Shown one piece after another: positions 10,913-21,300 of a stretch of 64,000 nt of DNA (its first letter is position 1; every line of letters starts with the position of its first letter). The stretch is from Oopsacas minuta. Its lineage: Eukaryota > Porifera > Hexactinellida > Lyssacinosida > Leucopsacidae. Below the pieces are notes generated by a model. That model was not told the DNA's origin, made no database searches, and worked only from the letters and a program-made list of their open reading frames with translations. A program made the translations under genes and the position numbers. The DNA lies in NCBI GenBank assembly GCA_024704765.1, contig JAKMXF010000324.1, positions 248,001-312,000 of the forward strand, given 5' to 3'.

Positions 10913-12204
10913 ATGAGTAATGCAGATTCTCAAAGTTCCCCTGATTATACTGGGCAACCTGATAATGGTATCTATCAACAAGCATATTTCCCTGAATCAA
11001 CTCTTACCGAGGAATCAAATCTAGTGGATGTTTTGAAATATTCAGAGGATGATTTGGATAAATTTAGAGAAGAAGCAATCCAGGAGGAGAATGAGAAGTT
11101 AGAACACGCTGAACAGGAATTTCTTATTGAGAAGAGTGAGTTGCAAAAATGGTTTGAGTCTGAGGTGCGTAAAATACGGAGAAATGCAGAACAGCAAATT
11201 CAAGAAATAGAAAATGAGATGAATTTAGTAAGGAAGGATACAGCTACACAGACATTGAAACTGCGAGAAGAGATTGAAATCAAGAATATTAATATTCAAA
11301 CTATATCACAAGATACTGTAGCTTTACAACAGGTATAAGAACTAGGAATGCATTCCATCCTCCTTGTTATATAACCAGGATTATATCCCACTTTACCAGT
11401 GCCCAATCAACAATTTTTCCTGATAATTACACTCAACTGTCGTTATACCGAAAACGGATATTTCAATATACCGGCAGCTGACTGTAGTTACTCATGTAAT
11501 TACTATATATAATATCCTATAGGAGGTTGATAAACTGAAGCTAGAAGTACTAGAGAAACACAGCAAAGCATTAGTACAGATAGATAACTTTTCTCTGAAG
11601 CGGTTAGAGCATGATCAGTACAAACGAGAGTATGACGTAGCTAGTAAGGATTATGAAGCTGTTATGGGTTCGTTTGCAGAGTTACATGCTCAGTATAATG
11701 AGTTGAAGAAAGTATCTGGACAGATACAGAGTGTTGAAGATGACTTAATGAGGGAGTTGAAAAATCAAGAGCATAATCTGCATATATGGAATAACAGGTA
11801 TACTTTAAACAAATGAGCAATCAACAAACAAACAAACAAACAAACAAACAGAAGAAAATAAATGTACAAACAAATATATGAGCAAATACACTGCTTTGTA
11901 ATATTGCAAATGAACAAGCAGGCAAATATGTAATTAACAACTAGCAAACAAGCCTAATCCATTAATATTCAACCCTAGGTACAAGAACCTCAAAGAAGTT
12001 ACTGACCAAGAGATCCAAAAAGCTAACGCTACATTTGCATCTATGTTGAAAGGACATGAACATGATAAAGTAATAGCTGAAAATGAAAAGAAAACAATAG
12101 ATTTACAAATACATTCAGCCACAGAAACTCTAGAACTCAAACGACAACAGAACCAAGAACTAAATAACATATGTCATGAACTGATAGGAGCATTTAAAAA
12201 CTGA
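10913..12204 (+). CDS. TACC-family (transforming acidic coiled-coil) protein
   Basis: Three exons join in frame: 10913-11332, 11523-11797 and 11979-12204 (306 residues). The N-terminus is acidic and unstructured; from about residue 45 onward the protein is almost all coiled coil. The C-terminal exons match the TACC domain: RYKNLKEVTDQEIQKANATF, and the ending QELNNICHELIGAF, which parallels the family's 'EELTKICDELI'. TACC proteins bind XMAP215/ch-TOG microtubule polymerase and work at centrosomes and spindle microtubules. This copy is short compared with vertebrate TACCs, being mostly the C-terminal domain as in simple family members. Intron 1 carries a 'gttatac/tatcgaa' element and intron 2 an (AAAC)n tract. 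Confidence 0.8.
11423..11491. mobile_element. Short terminal-repeat element (family A) in TACC intron 1
   Basis: It starts 'actcaactgtcgttatacc' and ends 'cagctgactgtagtt', like the ends of the other family A copies. It ends 31 bases before the exon 2 acceptor. Confidence 0.6.
11824..11850. repeat. (AAAC)n microsatellite in TACC intron 2
   Basis: About six tandem 'aaac' units; further imperfect 'caaa' motifs follow downstream. Confidence 0.9.
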
Positions 12205-12711
12205 CGGACGGAATTTTAAACTAGATACGGCTGTTAATTACTGGTTCTGTTAATTTGCATGAGTTTTGAGGTTATATCATTTTTCCAAGTATAATAGTAT
12301 TTGATTTTGATGTAGACAGAGCACAGCATATGCTTTGGTGATTATTCGCATAGTATAGTACGTGTCAAGGAATTTCCTTTACTATTCTATTCATATCTTG
12401 AATACAATCACATCATTTCTAAAATAAAGGCTGTAAGATTTTTATGTAAGATTAGCTGTAAGCATTGCTTGGTATTGCATACTGTAGGAAGAATCAATTT
12501 TGTGTTTATCATTTCCATATGCAGTGGACTTTATTGAATTGTGTAGATTACAGGGGTTCAAAAATTCCATCATCTTCATGGGATCCTGCAACCTGCATTC
12601 ACAATGGGGGCTTACTTTGCCTTTATGTTCGTCTTATCCGGAAATTCGTATTAACGAGGTTTCACTTATAATGGTCATCTTACACACGAATATAGCTAAA
12701 CACTTCAAGTG
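12205..12711. other. Intergenic, no gene recognised
   Basis: It contains a fragment 'cgtattaacgaggtttcact' (about 12648-12668) that recurs near 63690, so part of it is a dispersed repeat. Open stretches at 12465-12671 and 12500-12712 have no visible domain. Confidence 0.5.
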
Positions 12712-14196
12712 ATGTCAAGCTTCAAACTCGATCTTATTATACCCAATAACAAACTTACAAATTACATTAATGGTAAATTCTCACCTGCTGACAATTATAT
12801 TGACAGTGAAAATCCTGCTACCGCCCAGAATATCTTCCAACTCCCAGATTCAAATAAAACAGAAGTATTAGCTGCTGTAGAATCAGCGAAAACCGCTTTT
12901 CTATCCTGGTCTAGGACCCCACCAGCCAAGAGATGTAAGTACCTTCTAAAAATCGCGGATCTAATCGAGGAAAATTTTGAAATATTCGTTCAAGCTGAAT
13001 CGCAGGATCAAGGTAAGACCTTGACGACCGCAAGGACAATAGATATTCCGCGGGTATTGCTAAACTTTCGTGCATTCGCAGTTACAACTCCAGATAAATT
13101 AGAAACATCCTTCCACCAACCTGAAACAAATTCCATTAACTATTCACTCAGATCTCCTCGAGGAGTTGTAGCACTTATTTCACCATGGAATTTGCCTTTA
13201 TATCTTCTATCATTTAAAATAGCCCCAGTTCTTGCTGCTGGCTGTACTATAGTAGCTAAACCTAGCGAGATGACCTCATGGACTGCTTGGCTGTTAGCTA
13301 GAGTGATGGAAGCAGCGGGACTACCTCCTGGTGTGTGTAATATCGTGTTTGGAAGGGGGCCTACTACTGGGATGGAGATTCTAAGGAACCCATGTGTTAG
13401 CGCAGTGTCATTCACAGGTAGCACCGCGACTGGTGAAATTGTAGCCAGAGAAAGCGCGCCATTCCACCGGAAACTGTCCTTAGAGCTTGGTGGTAAAAAC
13501 GCAGGGATTATATTCAATGATGTCAACATGGAAAAATGCCTGTTAATTATGCTACGATCATCATATGCAAATCAGGGCGAAGTATGTCTGTGTACAAGTA
13601 GAATTTATGTACAGGAAGATGTATTTGATAGTTTTGTAAGTAAATTCGTGGATTGTGTTAAGAATCTGGTTATAGGACCTCCTGATGATCCTAACAGTAG
13701 CTTGGGTGCATTAATTAGCCAACAACATTGGAATAAAGTAGCAGGGTATGTAGAATTGGCCAAGAAGGAAGGGGCGAACATATTGTGCGGGCATACGAAA
13801 GATCCTCTCCCAGAAATGCCTGAGAAGAACCGCAAGGGGTATTTCATGCTGCCGACAGTTATAACAAAGGTGACAGATGACAGTAGGTTAATGAAGGAAG
13901 AGATATTCGGACCAGTTGTGTGTATTAGTTCGTTTAAAACAGAAGATGAAGTTATTGCACGGGCTAACAACGTTAAATACGGTCTATGCGCTTCTATTTG
14001 GACAGAGAATGTTGGTAGAGTTCATAGAATGGCTCGTGACCTGGATGTTGGGACAGTATGGGTAAACTGCTGGCTTGTCCGGGCGCTAAACATGCCGTTT
14101 GGGGGTGTCAAGGATTCTGGCGTTGGGCGAGAGGGACTCAATCATTCTTACGAGTTCTTTACTGACGAGAAAACAGTTTGTATTCAACACGATTGA
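12712..14196 (+). CDS. ALDH8A1: Aldehyde dehydrogenase, ALDH8A1-like (2-aminomuconic semialdehyde dehydrogenase)
   Basis: Intronless, 494 residues, the normal family length. It uses NAD to oxidise an aldehyde; ALDH8A1 acts on 2-aminomuconate semialdehyde in the kynurenine branch of tryptophan breakdown. Visible features: LISPWNLPLYLL (conserved WN), AKPSE, FTGSTATGE (nucleotide binding), LELGGKN with the general-base Glu, NQGEVCLCTSR with the catalytic Cys, EEIFGPV, and MPFGGVKDSGVGREG near the end. The stretch DQGKTLTTARTIDIPR matches ALDH8A1 especially well, more than ALDH1 or ALDH9. The start is the first ATG (12712), just after a GTG. Substrate specificity is inferred from overall resemblance. 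Confidence 0.9.
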   Translation: MSSFKLDLIIPNNKLTNYINGKFSPADNYIDSENPATAQNIFQLPDSNKTEVLAAVESAKTAFLSWSRTPPAKRCKYLLKIADLIEENFEIFVQAESQDQGKTLTTARTIDIPRVLLNFRAFAVTTPDKLETSFHQPETNSINYSLRSPRGVVALISPWNLPLYLLSFKIAPVLAAGCTIVAKPSEMTSWTAWLLARVMEAAGLPPGVCNIVFGRGPTTGMEILRNPCVSAVSFTGSTATGEIVARESAPFHRKLSLELGGKNAGIIFNDVNMEKCLLIMLRSSYANQGEVCLCTSRIYVQEDVFDSFVSKFVDCVKNLVIGPPDDPNSSLGALISQQHWNKVAGYVELAKKEGANILCGHTKDPLPEMPEKNRKGYFMLPTVITKVTDDSRLMKEEIFGPVVCISSFKTEDEVIARANNVKYGLCASIWTENVGRVHRMARDLDVGTVWVNCWLVRALNMPFGGVKDSGVGREGLNHSYEFFTDEKTVCIQHD

Positions 14197-14550
14197 GTTT
14201 CATATTATTTATTAATAGTAACAGATAGGACCAAAACTTCAAAATCGAAGTTGTTAAACTTCCACTTTCAATTTCTAATAGTAACGTATATCAGTGTAAC
14301 ATGATTACTTCTTATAAATACACACATTTGATTTACTAATATCTATTATTAGATTACTCACTGATTTTCCATATAATTCCCGGAATAGGAGCATTTTATC
14401 CACTTTTGTACTTGTAGCAGAGTTCCTCCTAAAATGCATACCATTAATACATGATCGTTGTTAAGGCCAGAATTTAATCCATAAAATAATCAGAAAGTTT
14501 TACGTTCTGTTTGTATGTGTTTAAGTTAGTACATAACTAAATACAGAAAT
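14197..14550. other. Convergent intergenic region
   Basis: The 3' flanks of the dehydrogenase (plus) and ORAI (minus) meet here; AT-rich, nothing else seen. Confidence 0.5.
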
Positions 14551-15282
14551 TCAAATACTCCCTAACTGGTGAGCTGTTATCTTGAGACTCTTGACTTGTC
14601 CCTCCAGTTCTTTAATGTCATTCCTTTGTGTACTGAGTTTGTGTTTATGCATTGTAGCATAGATATAGAATGAAACAATTATAAGCAGAATTAGAATAGG
14701 AATTACAATTGAAGTTCCAATAATTGGGGCGATAACATTGTCTATTGAATGTGTTACGTTTGTAGTTTCATATCTCGCGAATTTTATCCAAAGAACTAGA
14801 GTTACGAGGATAACCATAAGGAAGTTACCCCACAAGTTTGAAATAAACCAAGACATCTGAATGAAGAAATTCAACTTGCGATGTGGCGAATGGTAGATAA
14901 TTTCCGGTACATATGTCTCTGATATTGTATCGAGTGTAGGGAGGATTGAAGAGGAGATAGCCAGGGAAATAAGATGTGAAAATATGAGTATAGTTGTTAC
15001 AATACAAAATGCAACCAACAACACAATTGGTGTATTTTCTACGTTGTATTGTATTTCAATCATTGCAACCATTGCGAATCCTGCCATTAACGAAGAGATT
15101 TTCGCGGAAGTTTGCAGTTTAGATTTCGCGAGTTTCAATTCAGTCCACAGTGACAATAATTCGGGCGTAGCTCGTATATTACTATCAAATCTAACCTCGT
15201 TATTCAGGCTATATTGTCTAAACCCGAGCATGTTTCCGCTTTCAAAACTATTCTCCCTCATAGCTTGTGGATTAAAGGACAT
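14551..15282 (-). CDS. ORAI: ORAI calcium release-activated calcium channel
   Basis: Intronless, 243 residues with four membrane helices. TM1 reads SSLMAGFAMVAMIEIQY. The Glu of MVAMIE sits where the family's selectivity-filter Glu (E106 in human ORAI1) sits. TM2 contains LISLAISSSILPTLD, matching the family's 'ALMISTCILPNIE'. TM3 is FISNLWGNFLMVILVTLVLWIKF, and TM4 is IIGTSIVIPILILLIIVSFYIY, followed by a charged C-terminal coiled coil (KELEGQVKSLKI) of the kind that STIM contacts. ORAI forms the plasma-membrane pore for store-operated Ca2+ entry. The Pro/Arg-rich N-terminal extension of ORAI1 is absent. No STIM gene is in the window. Confidence 0.93.
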   Translation of the reverse strand: MSFNPQAMRENSFESGNMLGFRQYSLNNEVRFDSNIRATPELLSLWTELKLAKSKLQTSAKISSLMAGFAMVAMIEIQYNVENTPIVLLVAFCIVTTILIFSHLISLAISSSILPTLDTISETYVPEIIYHSPHRKLNFFIQMSWFISNLWGNFLMVILVTLVLWIKFARYETTNVTHSIDNVIAPIIGTSIVIPILILLIIVSFYIYATMHKHKLSTQRNDIKELEGQVKSLKITAHQLGSI

Positions 15283-15405
15283 CTGTCTAAAATCTATAAT
15301 ATTCAGTGAAAGATATTCTATTCTGTTGTTTTATGCAATTAAGCTAGTAACAATTGTTATTGACGTGGTTAGCTATTATTGGCTTATTATCTAAACAAGT
15401 TAATT

Positions 15406-15843
15406 ACAGTCAATTCCCGTTACATCAAAGCTCAAGGAACCGCGATAATTACTTTGATATATGCAGAGTTCGGTATAACCGATGTTACTTTGACGTTTTG
15501 ACTACACAAGGCTGGATTCGGTTAGCCGGTTAACCGCCGCTCTATCCAGTTAACTACCCAAGAAAAATATATTCGGGTAACCGGATAGCATCATTTCCAA
15601 CCATATATTCATAATTCCTCAGGTTCTAAGAGGTAAGAAAATATATACACAGGAAATCTGCTAGTTAAGTATTTTTGAGATGTTAACCGCTATTATCGAA
15701 AAGGTTTAACCGCGACCGAAATTCGGTTAACCCCCCCCCCCCCCCCCCCCAGCCCTGGACTACATTTGTACAATTCCAGACCCTTCTGTTCATATTAATC
15801 GACCCTGACTGTATCTCTGTTCGATATAATGGGAGTTGACTGT
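15406..15843. mobile_element. Family A terminal-repeat element with an internal insertion
   Basis: The left end reads 'acagtcaattcccgttacat' and the right end 'tcgatataatgggagttgac tgt', which are inverted copies of each other. Inside is a second unit bounded by 'ggttagccggttaacc' and 'aattcggttaacc', apparently a nested insertion with a poly-C run. Confidence 0.7.
15731..15750 (+). repeat. Poly-C run of 20
   Basis: Twenty C in a row, flanked by 'ggttaa' and 'agccc', lie inside the composite repeat. The exact length in the genome is uncertain because long homopolymers are often miscounted. Confidence 0.85.
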
Positions 15844-16301
15844 TACAACTTAACCCGTACTACTCGACTCTTCAAGCTATTTGTATATAATTGAAGTTAG
15901 TGATATATAATTTTACAATTTGCATAAAGGTTTTCAGCCCTACATACGCATATACATGACTTCTATTGTTTGATAAAATAGTGAGCATTGTATAGACGAT
16001 AACGTGTTATCTCTATACAATTACTTCTTTAACCCCACTACTGATGAATTATCTTATTTGTTATTACTGATAGAAATGTGTGATATTACAATGTCTACTA
16101 TGCATTATGTGTGGTGTATGGCTCTTGTACGGCGGGATAATTCTAGAAAATGTACACGTAATATTAGAGATAATATATATATGTTTTCTTAAGTATTATG
16201 TTGCAAAACTTATTTGAGTTCACTTACAAATTATATATCACAGATTACTATTATTTTTTAACATTGATTGAGCTGGGAGAGGGAGATTGTATTGTTGCTA
16301 A

Positions 16302-17297
16302 TTAAGTTGTTCGGTTGGTTTTCTGAAGTAGTATTTCCATCATTTCTTCTGACACACAATAGTGAATCGGGAGTAGATCTTCAGCATTCCATTTCTCCTT
16401 ATTTGCACCATACTGTATCAATAACTCGACACATCCAATGTTATTGCATGCTACTCCTATATGTAGCGGAGTATTCCCATACCCGTTATCTTGATCTATG
16501 AACTCAATTTGCTTGTGTTGAGGTATTCGTAGTAGAATATATTCCAGCAGCATAGCATCCCCTATTTCCATAAGTTGGTGCAGTATAGTTGAATGTGATT
16601 TAGACATTATTATCATAAGACATTCATCTTTAAATCTATCTCCAATCACTCCCTCTTGGTAATCAGGGTCCAATAGATCAATGAGCAAGTTGATGTCATG
16701 ATGTATTTCTATGGCCGTATGGATTGGGGTCATTCCTTCATGGTCTTTGGCTGATAGAAGTTTTCTTTCTATTTCTTTGACCTGAGATGTATATTCCCTA
16801 TTATTCTTACGATCCATTAAGGCTTGGTGAATACACTCTGTGAATCCTATCAAATTTTGTTCTGCAATGTAGTGATACACATTTTTTAGCTTCCAATCGG
16901 TTGTCAAGGGATTGCATCCTATTTCAAGCAATGATTTTAACATGTTTGTGTCTCTGAACAGTATGCAAATGTGTAGTACAGTCTGTCCATGTTTATTTCT
17001 TCCATTCAAAAACTTTGAGATGCGAACTAAATCAGATTTTGTTTTTGGAGCAGTCTTAATCTTTTGGATTATCAAATTGAACATTTCTACATTGTGTTGT
17101 ATAACGCATAACATTATGCTTGTGTATCCCTTCTCATTATGTCCATACAGAATCATGTCTAGAGATATTGTATCTGAGATTGTGCTTATGTCGTGGCCAG
17201 GGTACTCGCAAAAGGAAATGAATTTCCTCATTCTTTCGATGTATTCTTCTAAAGTCATTTGCTTGTTGTATTTTAGTTTAAAACCGTCAGCTTGCAT
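16302..17297 (-). CDS. Ankyrin-repeat protein
   Basis: Intronless, 331 residues. About six ankyrin repeats can be seen; the clearest are NKHGQTVLHICILFRDTNML, DHEGMTPIHTAIEIHHDINL and YGNTPLHIGVACNNIGCVEL, each with the TPLH-like turn. The spacing, with long insertions between some repeats, resembles IkB/NF-kB-type ankyrin regions, but no Rel domain or degron is visible, so this is only a comparison. It is probably a cytosolic or nuclear protein-binding scaffold. No signal peptide or membrane segment. Confidence 0.8.
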   Translation of the reverse strand: MQADGFKLKYNKQMTLEEYIERMRKFISFCEYPGHDISTISDTISLDMILYGHNEKGYTSIMLCVIQHNVEMFNLIIQKIKTAPKTKSDLVRISKFLNGRNKHGQTVLHICILFRDTNMLKSLLEIGCNPLTTDWKLKNVYHYIAEQNLIGFTECIHQALMDRKNNREYTSQVKEIERKLLSAKDHEGMTPIHTAIEIHHDINLLIDLLDPDYQEGVIGDRFKDECLMIIMSKSHSTILHQLMEIGDAMLLEYILLRIPQHKQIEFIDQDNGYGNTPLHIGVACNNIGCVELLIQYGANKEKWNAEDLLPIHYCVSEEMMEILLQKTNRTT

Positions 17298-18336
17298 CCT
17301 TATCGCTTGTTTAAGTGTTTTGAATAATTAAATGGTTAAAAGCTGAATCTTATGTATTTATAGGAGAACCATGTGTAATATTTTTGTCATGTAAAAACTT
17401 TTGTTGCTGATTTAAATTTCCGAAAAATTTTTTATTTTAACAACCATTGACAGAAGATGTTATTTACATTTTATTGAATTTCCAGTACTTTCTAGTAATT
17501 ATACTTCATCATATGATTCAAAAGTAGCTATTTTTAGATATTTGTATATCAAATTACTTATTTCTATCTCAGCTATTACTATAGTACAGTTTTTGTGTTT
17601 TAGCTTTTTTATGTTCGAGGAAAAGTCATTTGTTAGGCCTAAAGAAAGACACCTTTGGGGACTGAGGGTATGGGGTTTGGTAATGCGGAAATGGTTCGAC
17701 TTTCCAAAATCAGAAATAGTTCGAATGAAAAGCAATTTCGGAAATAGTTAGACGGTAGAATTTTGTCGAACTATTTCCATCATACCAGGGGTTTTTGTAT
17801 TACAAAAAACTGTACTATACTATATTTAAGCTATATATAAGGTATCTGTTTGTATATTATAATATGATATAAGAATTCTATAGAAAACTGATAAAGAAGT
17901 TATTAGCAAAATATTGAAACCTGAGACAAACCTGAAATCTTATAATACATTTAAGGCAGGCTGCAGCGTTTCCCAGAGATTCATAGATCACTTGTTAAAA
18001 TTTGTTTTGGGGGACAGGAAGCGCTGTCTTAAGAGGTAAACATAAGCCTAAGAAGATATACACAAGTAATATTCTAATTTCATTCTTTAGTAAAGAAATG
18101 ACTTCCAAATTATATTCAGATTAACTCGACTATTGTTTTCTTTCAAAATATTTCATTATTGCTTTGTATTGACACTGAATTAATGAGTATGTTGTCATAG
18201 ACATAGCACAAATACTTTACATTCTTCTCACATTCCAATCTTTGCGAATTATTACGTCGTCATACTATTGTATGCATTCTATATTGAGATAAAACATTGA
18301 ATCAGACAATACTATACTACAATTTGTAATTACGAT
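17298..18336. other. Divergent intergenic region, about 1 kb, no gene recognised
   Basis: It separates the 5' ends of the ankyrin gene (minus) and the APC-like gene (plus). Two overlapping antisense open stretches (17499-17735 and 17542-17751) have no visible domain and coincide with 'ggaaatggttcgac/gtcgaactatttcc' inverted repeats, so they were not called. Confidence 0.5.
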
Positions 18337-21300
18337 ATGAACCAAGTTGAAACTTTATCAGAGTCTGATAAAATTGAACAGCTCATGGTGGAGTTGGATA
18401 AATTAAAGAAGGAGAACCAGATCCTCAAACAGATGAGCACTGCAACTAAACTACCGACACCCCCAGCAGAGGATAAGAAAGAGCCAGAACAGCCCAACAC
18501 ACAAGCAATCTTACCCAGAATGGGACCAAGGTTTGTATGTAAACTCCTGTTATACCGAACACGGATATATCAAAATACGAATACCAGCTTACATTGAAGT
18601 CTAAAATTGTACAAATATGGTCCCAAACCATCAAAGCAATATATATTTTATCGGATATAACCAGCCCTGCTTTTATCCCTAATATTATCGCGGTCCCTTG
18701 AGCTTCGATATAACAGGAGAGTTTACAGTAATATTTACTATTCTCCACATATTTTCCGACCTTGCTGATTATTTTGCATTTTTCCAGGTTCAAAATTAGC
18801 TAATCTTAGCGAATCTAAATACAATTTTTTGCTAATGCGGAGTTCTTAGAAATCTAATTTGCTTAGCTGACAAGTATTCTTGGATAATTTAGAAAGGCTT
18901 TGTAGCAAAATTTGGGACATTTAGACACCTCTTATTATTATTTATTATGTATAATAAGGGTTATTAACAACTGCTAATATTTCATATATATATTGTACTA
19001 CTTCTGCCAGGGGGATGTGATTGCTCAATACTGTTTTGGCTGATGTAAGACTTGCATTTGTATATTGTTTGGGTCAATTTCTATGTAAAATTTGAACATT
19101 CGAATCGGACAGACTCACAGACCCATGTAAAATCCATCAAATATGATTAATCACCGAAAAAGGTGTGAAACATAACTATACACCAAAAATGTATCTACAG
19201 TCAATTCCCGTTACATCAAAGCTCAAGGAACCGCGATAATTACTTCGGTATAAGCCATGAACTTTGATGGTTTAGGAACTTATTTGCACAATCTAAGACT
19301 TCAATATAACTGGAGTTGACTTTAATACATTTACAGATCCCGAGAAGAGAAGATAAAATCTTATGACAAGGAAATACAGAGATTAATCACGGAAACTGAA
19401 AAGGAGCAACATGACGCTAATAACTTTGAATCACAGCAAAGACATTACCGTGGAAAACTAGCTAAACTGGAACAAGCTAACTGTAGTAATCCCAAGGCAG
19501 AAGTAAGTAATAAATCTTCAAAAGGAGATAGACTATAACATACTGCTAGTTATGAATTACAGTGGAGTTCGCCTATTAGCGAATCGATATAATTTCCTCA
19601 CAATACACAGTAGAAATCTGTTTTGTGTCCATTTATTTACACAATGAATGAAGAATCATATCCGCAAATACTTCGAAGATATTTGCAGCCAAAAACTATG
19701 TTTACAATTATTCGATATTTTCGAGGAAAAAGTCCAATAATTAACATAACAAGTGTCATAATACTCCGATTTCAACTGTAGTATATAATCCTATCTAAAT
19801 ATACACAGGTACTCAAACAGCATTTCCTTGAAGAGCTAGACCGTATATCATATGAGATGTTTAATGCACTAGGCTCCTCAACTGAACAAACTCTTAGACG
19901 GAAGCTAAGAGCTGTTAGAATTGATAATATAGCTTCACAATTATCTTGTCTCAGTGATAACAAAATTGACACAAAGGTAAGTGTTCCTCCATTGTGGCTA
20001 CAGGGGAGTCTACATAATCTCAAAATTTGTAATGCAGTCTATGGGAGGGGTCCAAATTCGGATTCAGCATACGCGATTCCCCCTTTGTAGCCGTTGAGAG
20101 CAAGTTCCTCGTATATTTTGAAAATTCAGTAATTTGTTTACTTTACATTCATAAAAACAACAATAAATGTACATATGAATAATTCTGAAGTGTGTTACTA
20201 TGGTGCTCTGGAATGTTTATATAAGGCAATAGTTCCTCATGTGTTTATTTTCACACCTATTCAAAATGAGGTATAATATATACATATTTATGAACAGGAC
20301 CAAACGGTACCCCCTCAAGAAAACGGTGAATACAAAGAGAAACCTTGGACACATGACGACTCCCTTCTCCCTAGTCCCTCACCCTCCTCCTCTTCAGTAT
20401 CACACTCCAGTTACTCTCGTCATGGGCACGCAGATCAACCAGCTAGCGAGGTTAGCTTGCCTCACAGTCAGTTCAGTTCTAATTCATCTCTACCCAGACC
20501 TAACTGCGTGAAAGCGTAAGTAAAAACTGGATTACGTCATAATTATAAGTAATGAGACACTTGTTTCAGCTCCATATAATGTCCATCAGAGCATGCAGGC
20601 CAAATTTCAATGACTCTCCTTCTAAATATGTTAATTAAGCGTGTTAGAGGCGGTCTGTTACTTCTATTCACCCGTTAGTTAGTAAATATATTGTGTAGTT
20701 GAATTTCATTGATCAAATGGTGAGATAATGACAATATTCATGCGATAGGTAAACTTGATGCGGGCGGTGGAGCTGAAACAAGTTTCTAGCAAACTGTAGC
20801 CTCTTATTATGGATTTACTTCTTAGCTTGCTCTTAAAATAACCCCAATTGATGCAAGAATGCTACAATTGCTTTGTAGCTGACGCCAGACATATGTGTAG
20901 CTTTTCATACTGACTTCTCCATTGCACAATTAAATAAGTTGTTTGACCATTATAACAGAATGTAAACTACCTAATTCTTGTTGAAGTATACTTTGCTGAT
21001 ATAATATTGCTAGATTGCATTTTAACAACAATAAACTCTCGTTAATACGAATTGCTTGGGTCCTAGTTATTATTTCCTTATAAGCGGAGTAGAATCAATT
21101 ACTTTGGAGCTATAGCGGGTAAAGAATCATTTCATTTTAACGAGAGTTTCGTAATATCCGACTTGGTTATGACAGGAGATTACTGTACTTGAAGTGCTAA
21201 CTAGGAATAACTACGTATATCTGTTGTCTGCATTCTTTCCCCAATTTGCTTATGATGAACTCTTAAATATGCTAATACTTCACATCAATTTTCGCTCTTT

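Larger units (their letters stand above)
15283..16301. other. Intergenic with a composite repeat
   Basis: About 1 kb without a gene. Most of 15406-15843 is repeat sequence, including a C20 run. An open stretch at 16004-16192 has no domain. Confidence 0.5.

Noticed and set aside
12465..12712. Two overlapping open stretches upstream of the dehydrogenase
   Set aside because: Different frames over the same bases, overlap a dispersed repeat, no similarity recognised.
13140..13970. Antisense open frames within the dehydrogenase
   Set aside because: Shadows of the strongly supported plus-strand gene.
16004..16192. 62-codon hydrophobic open stretch
   Set aside because: AT-rich chance frame; no signal of conservation.
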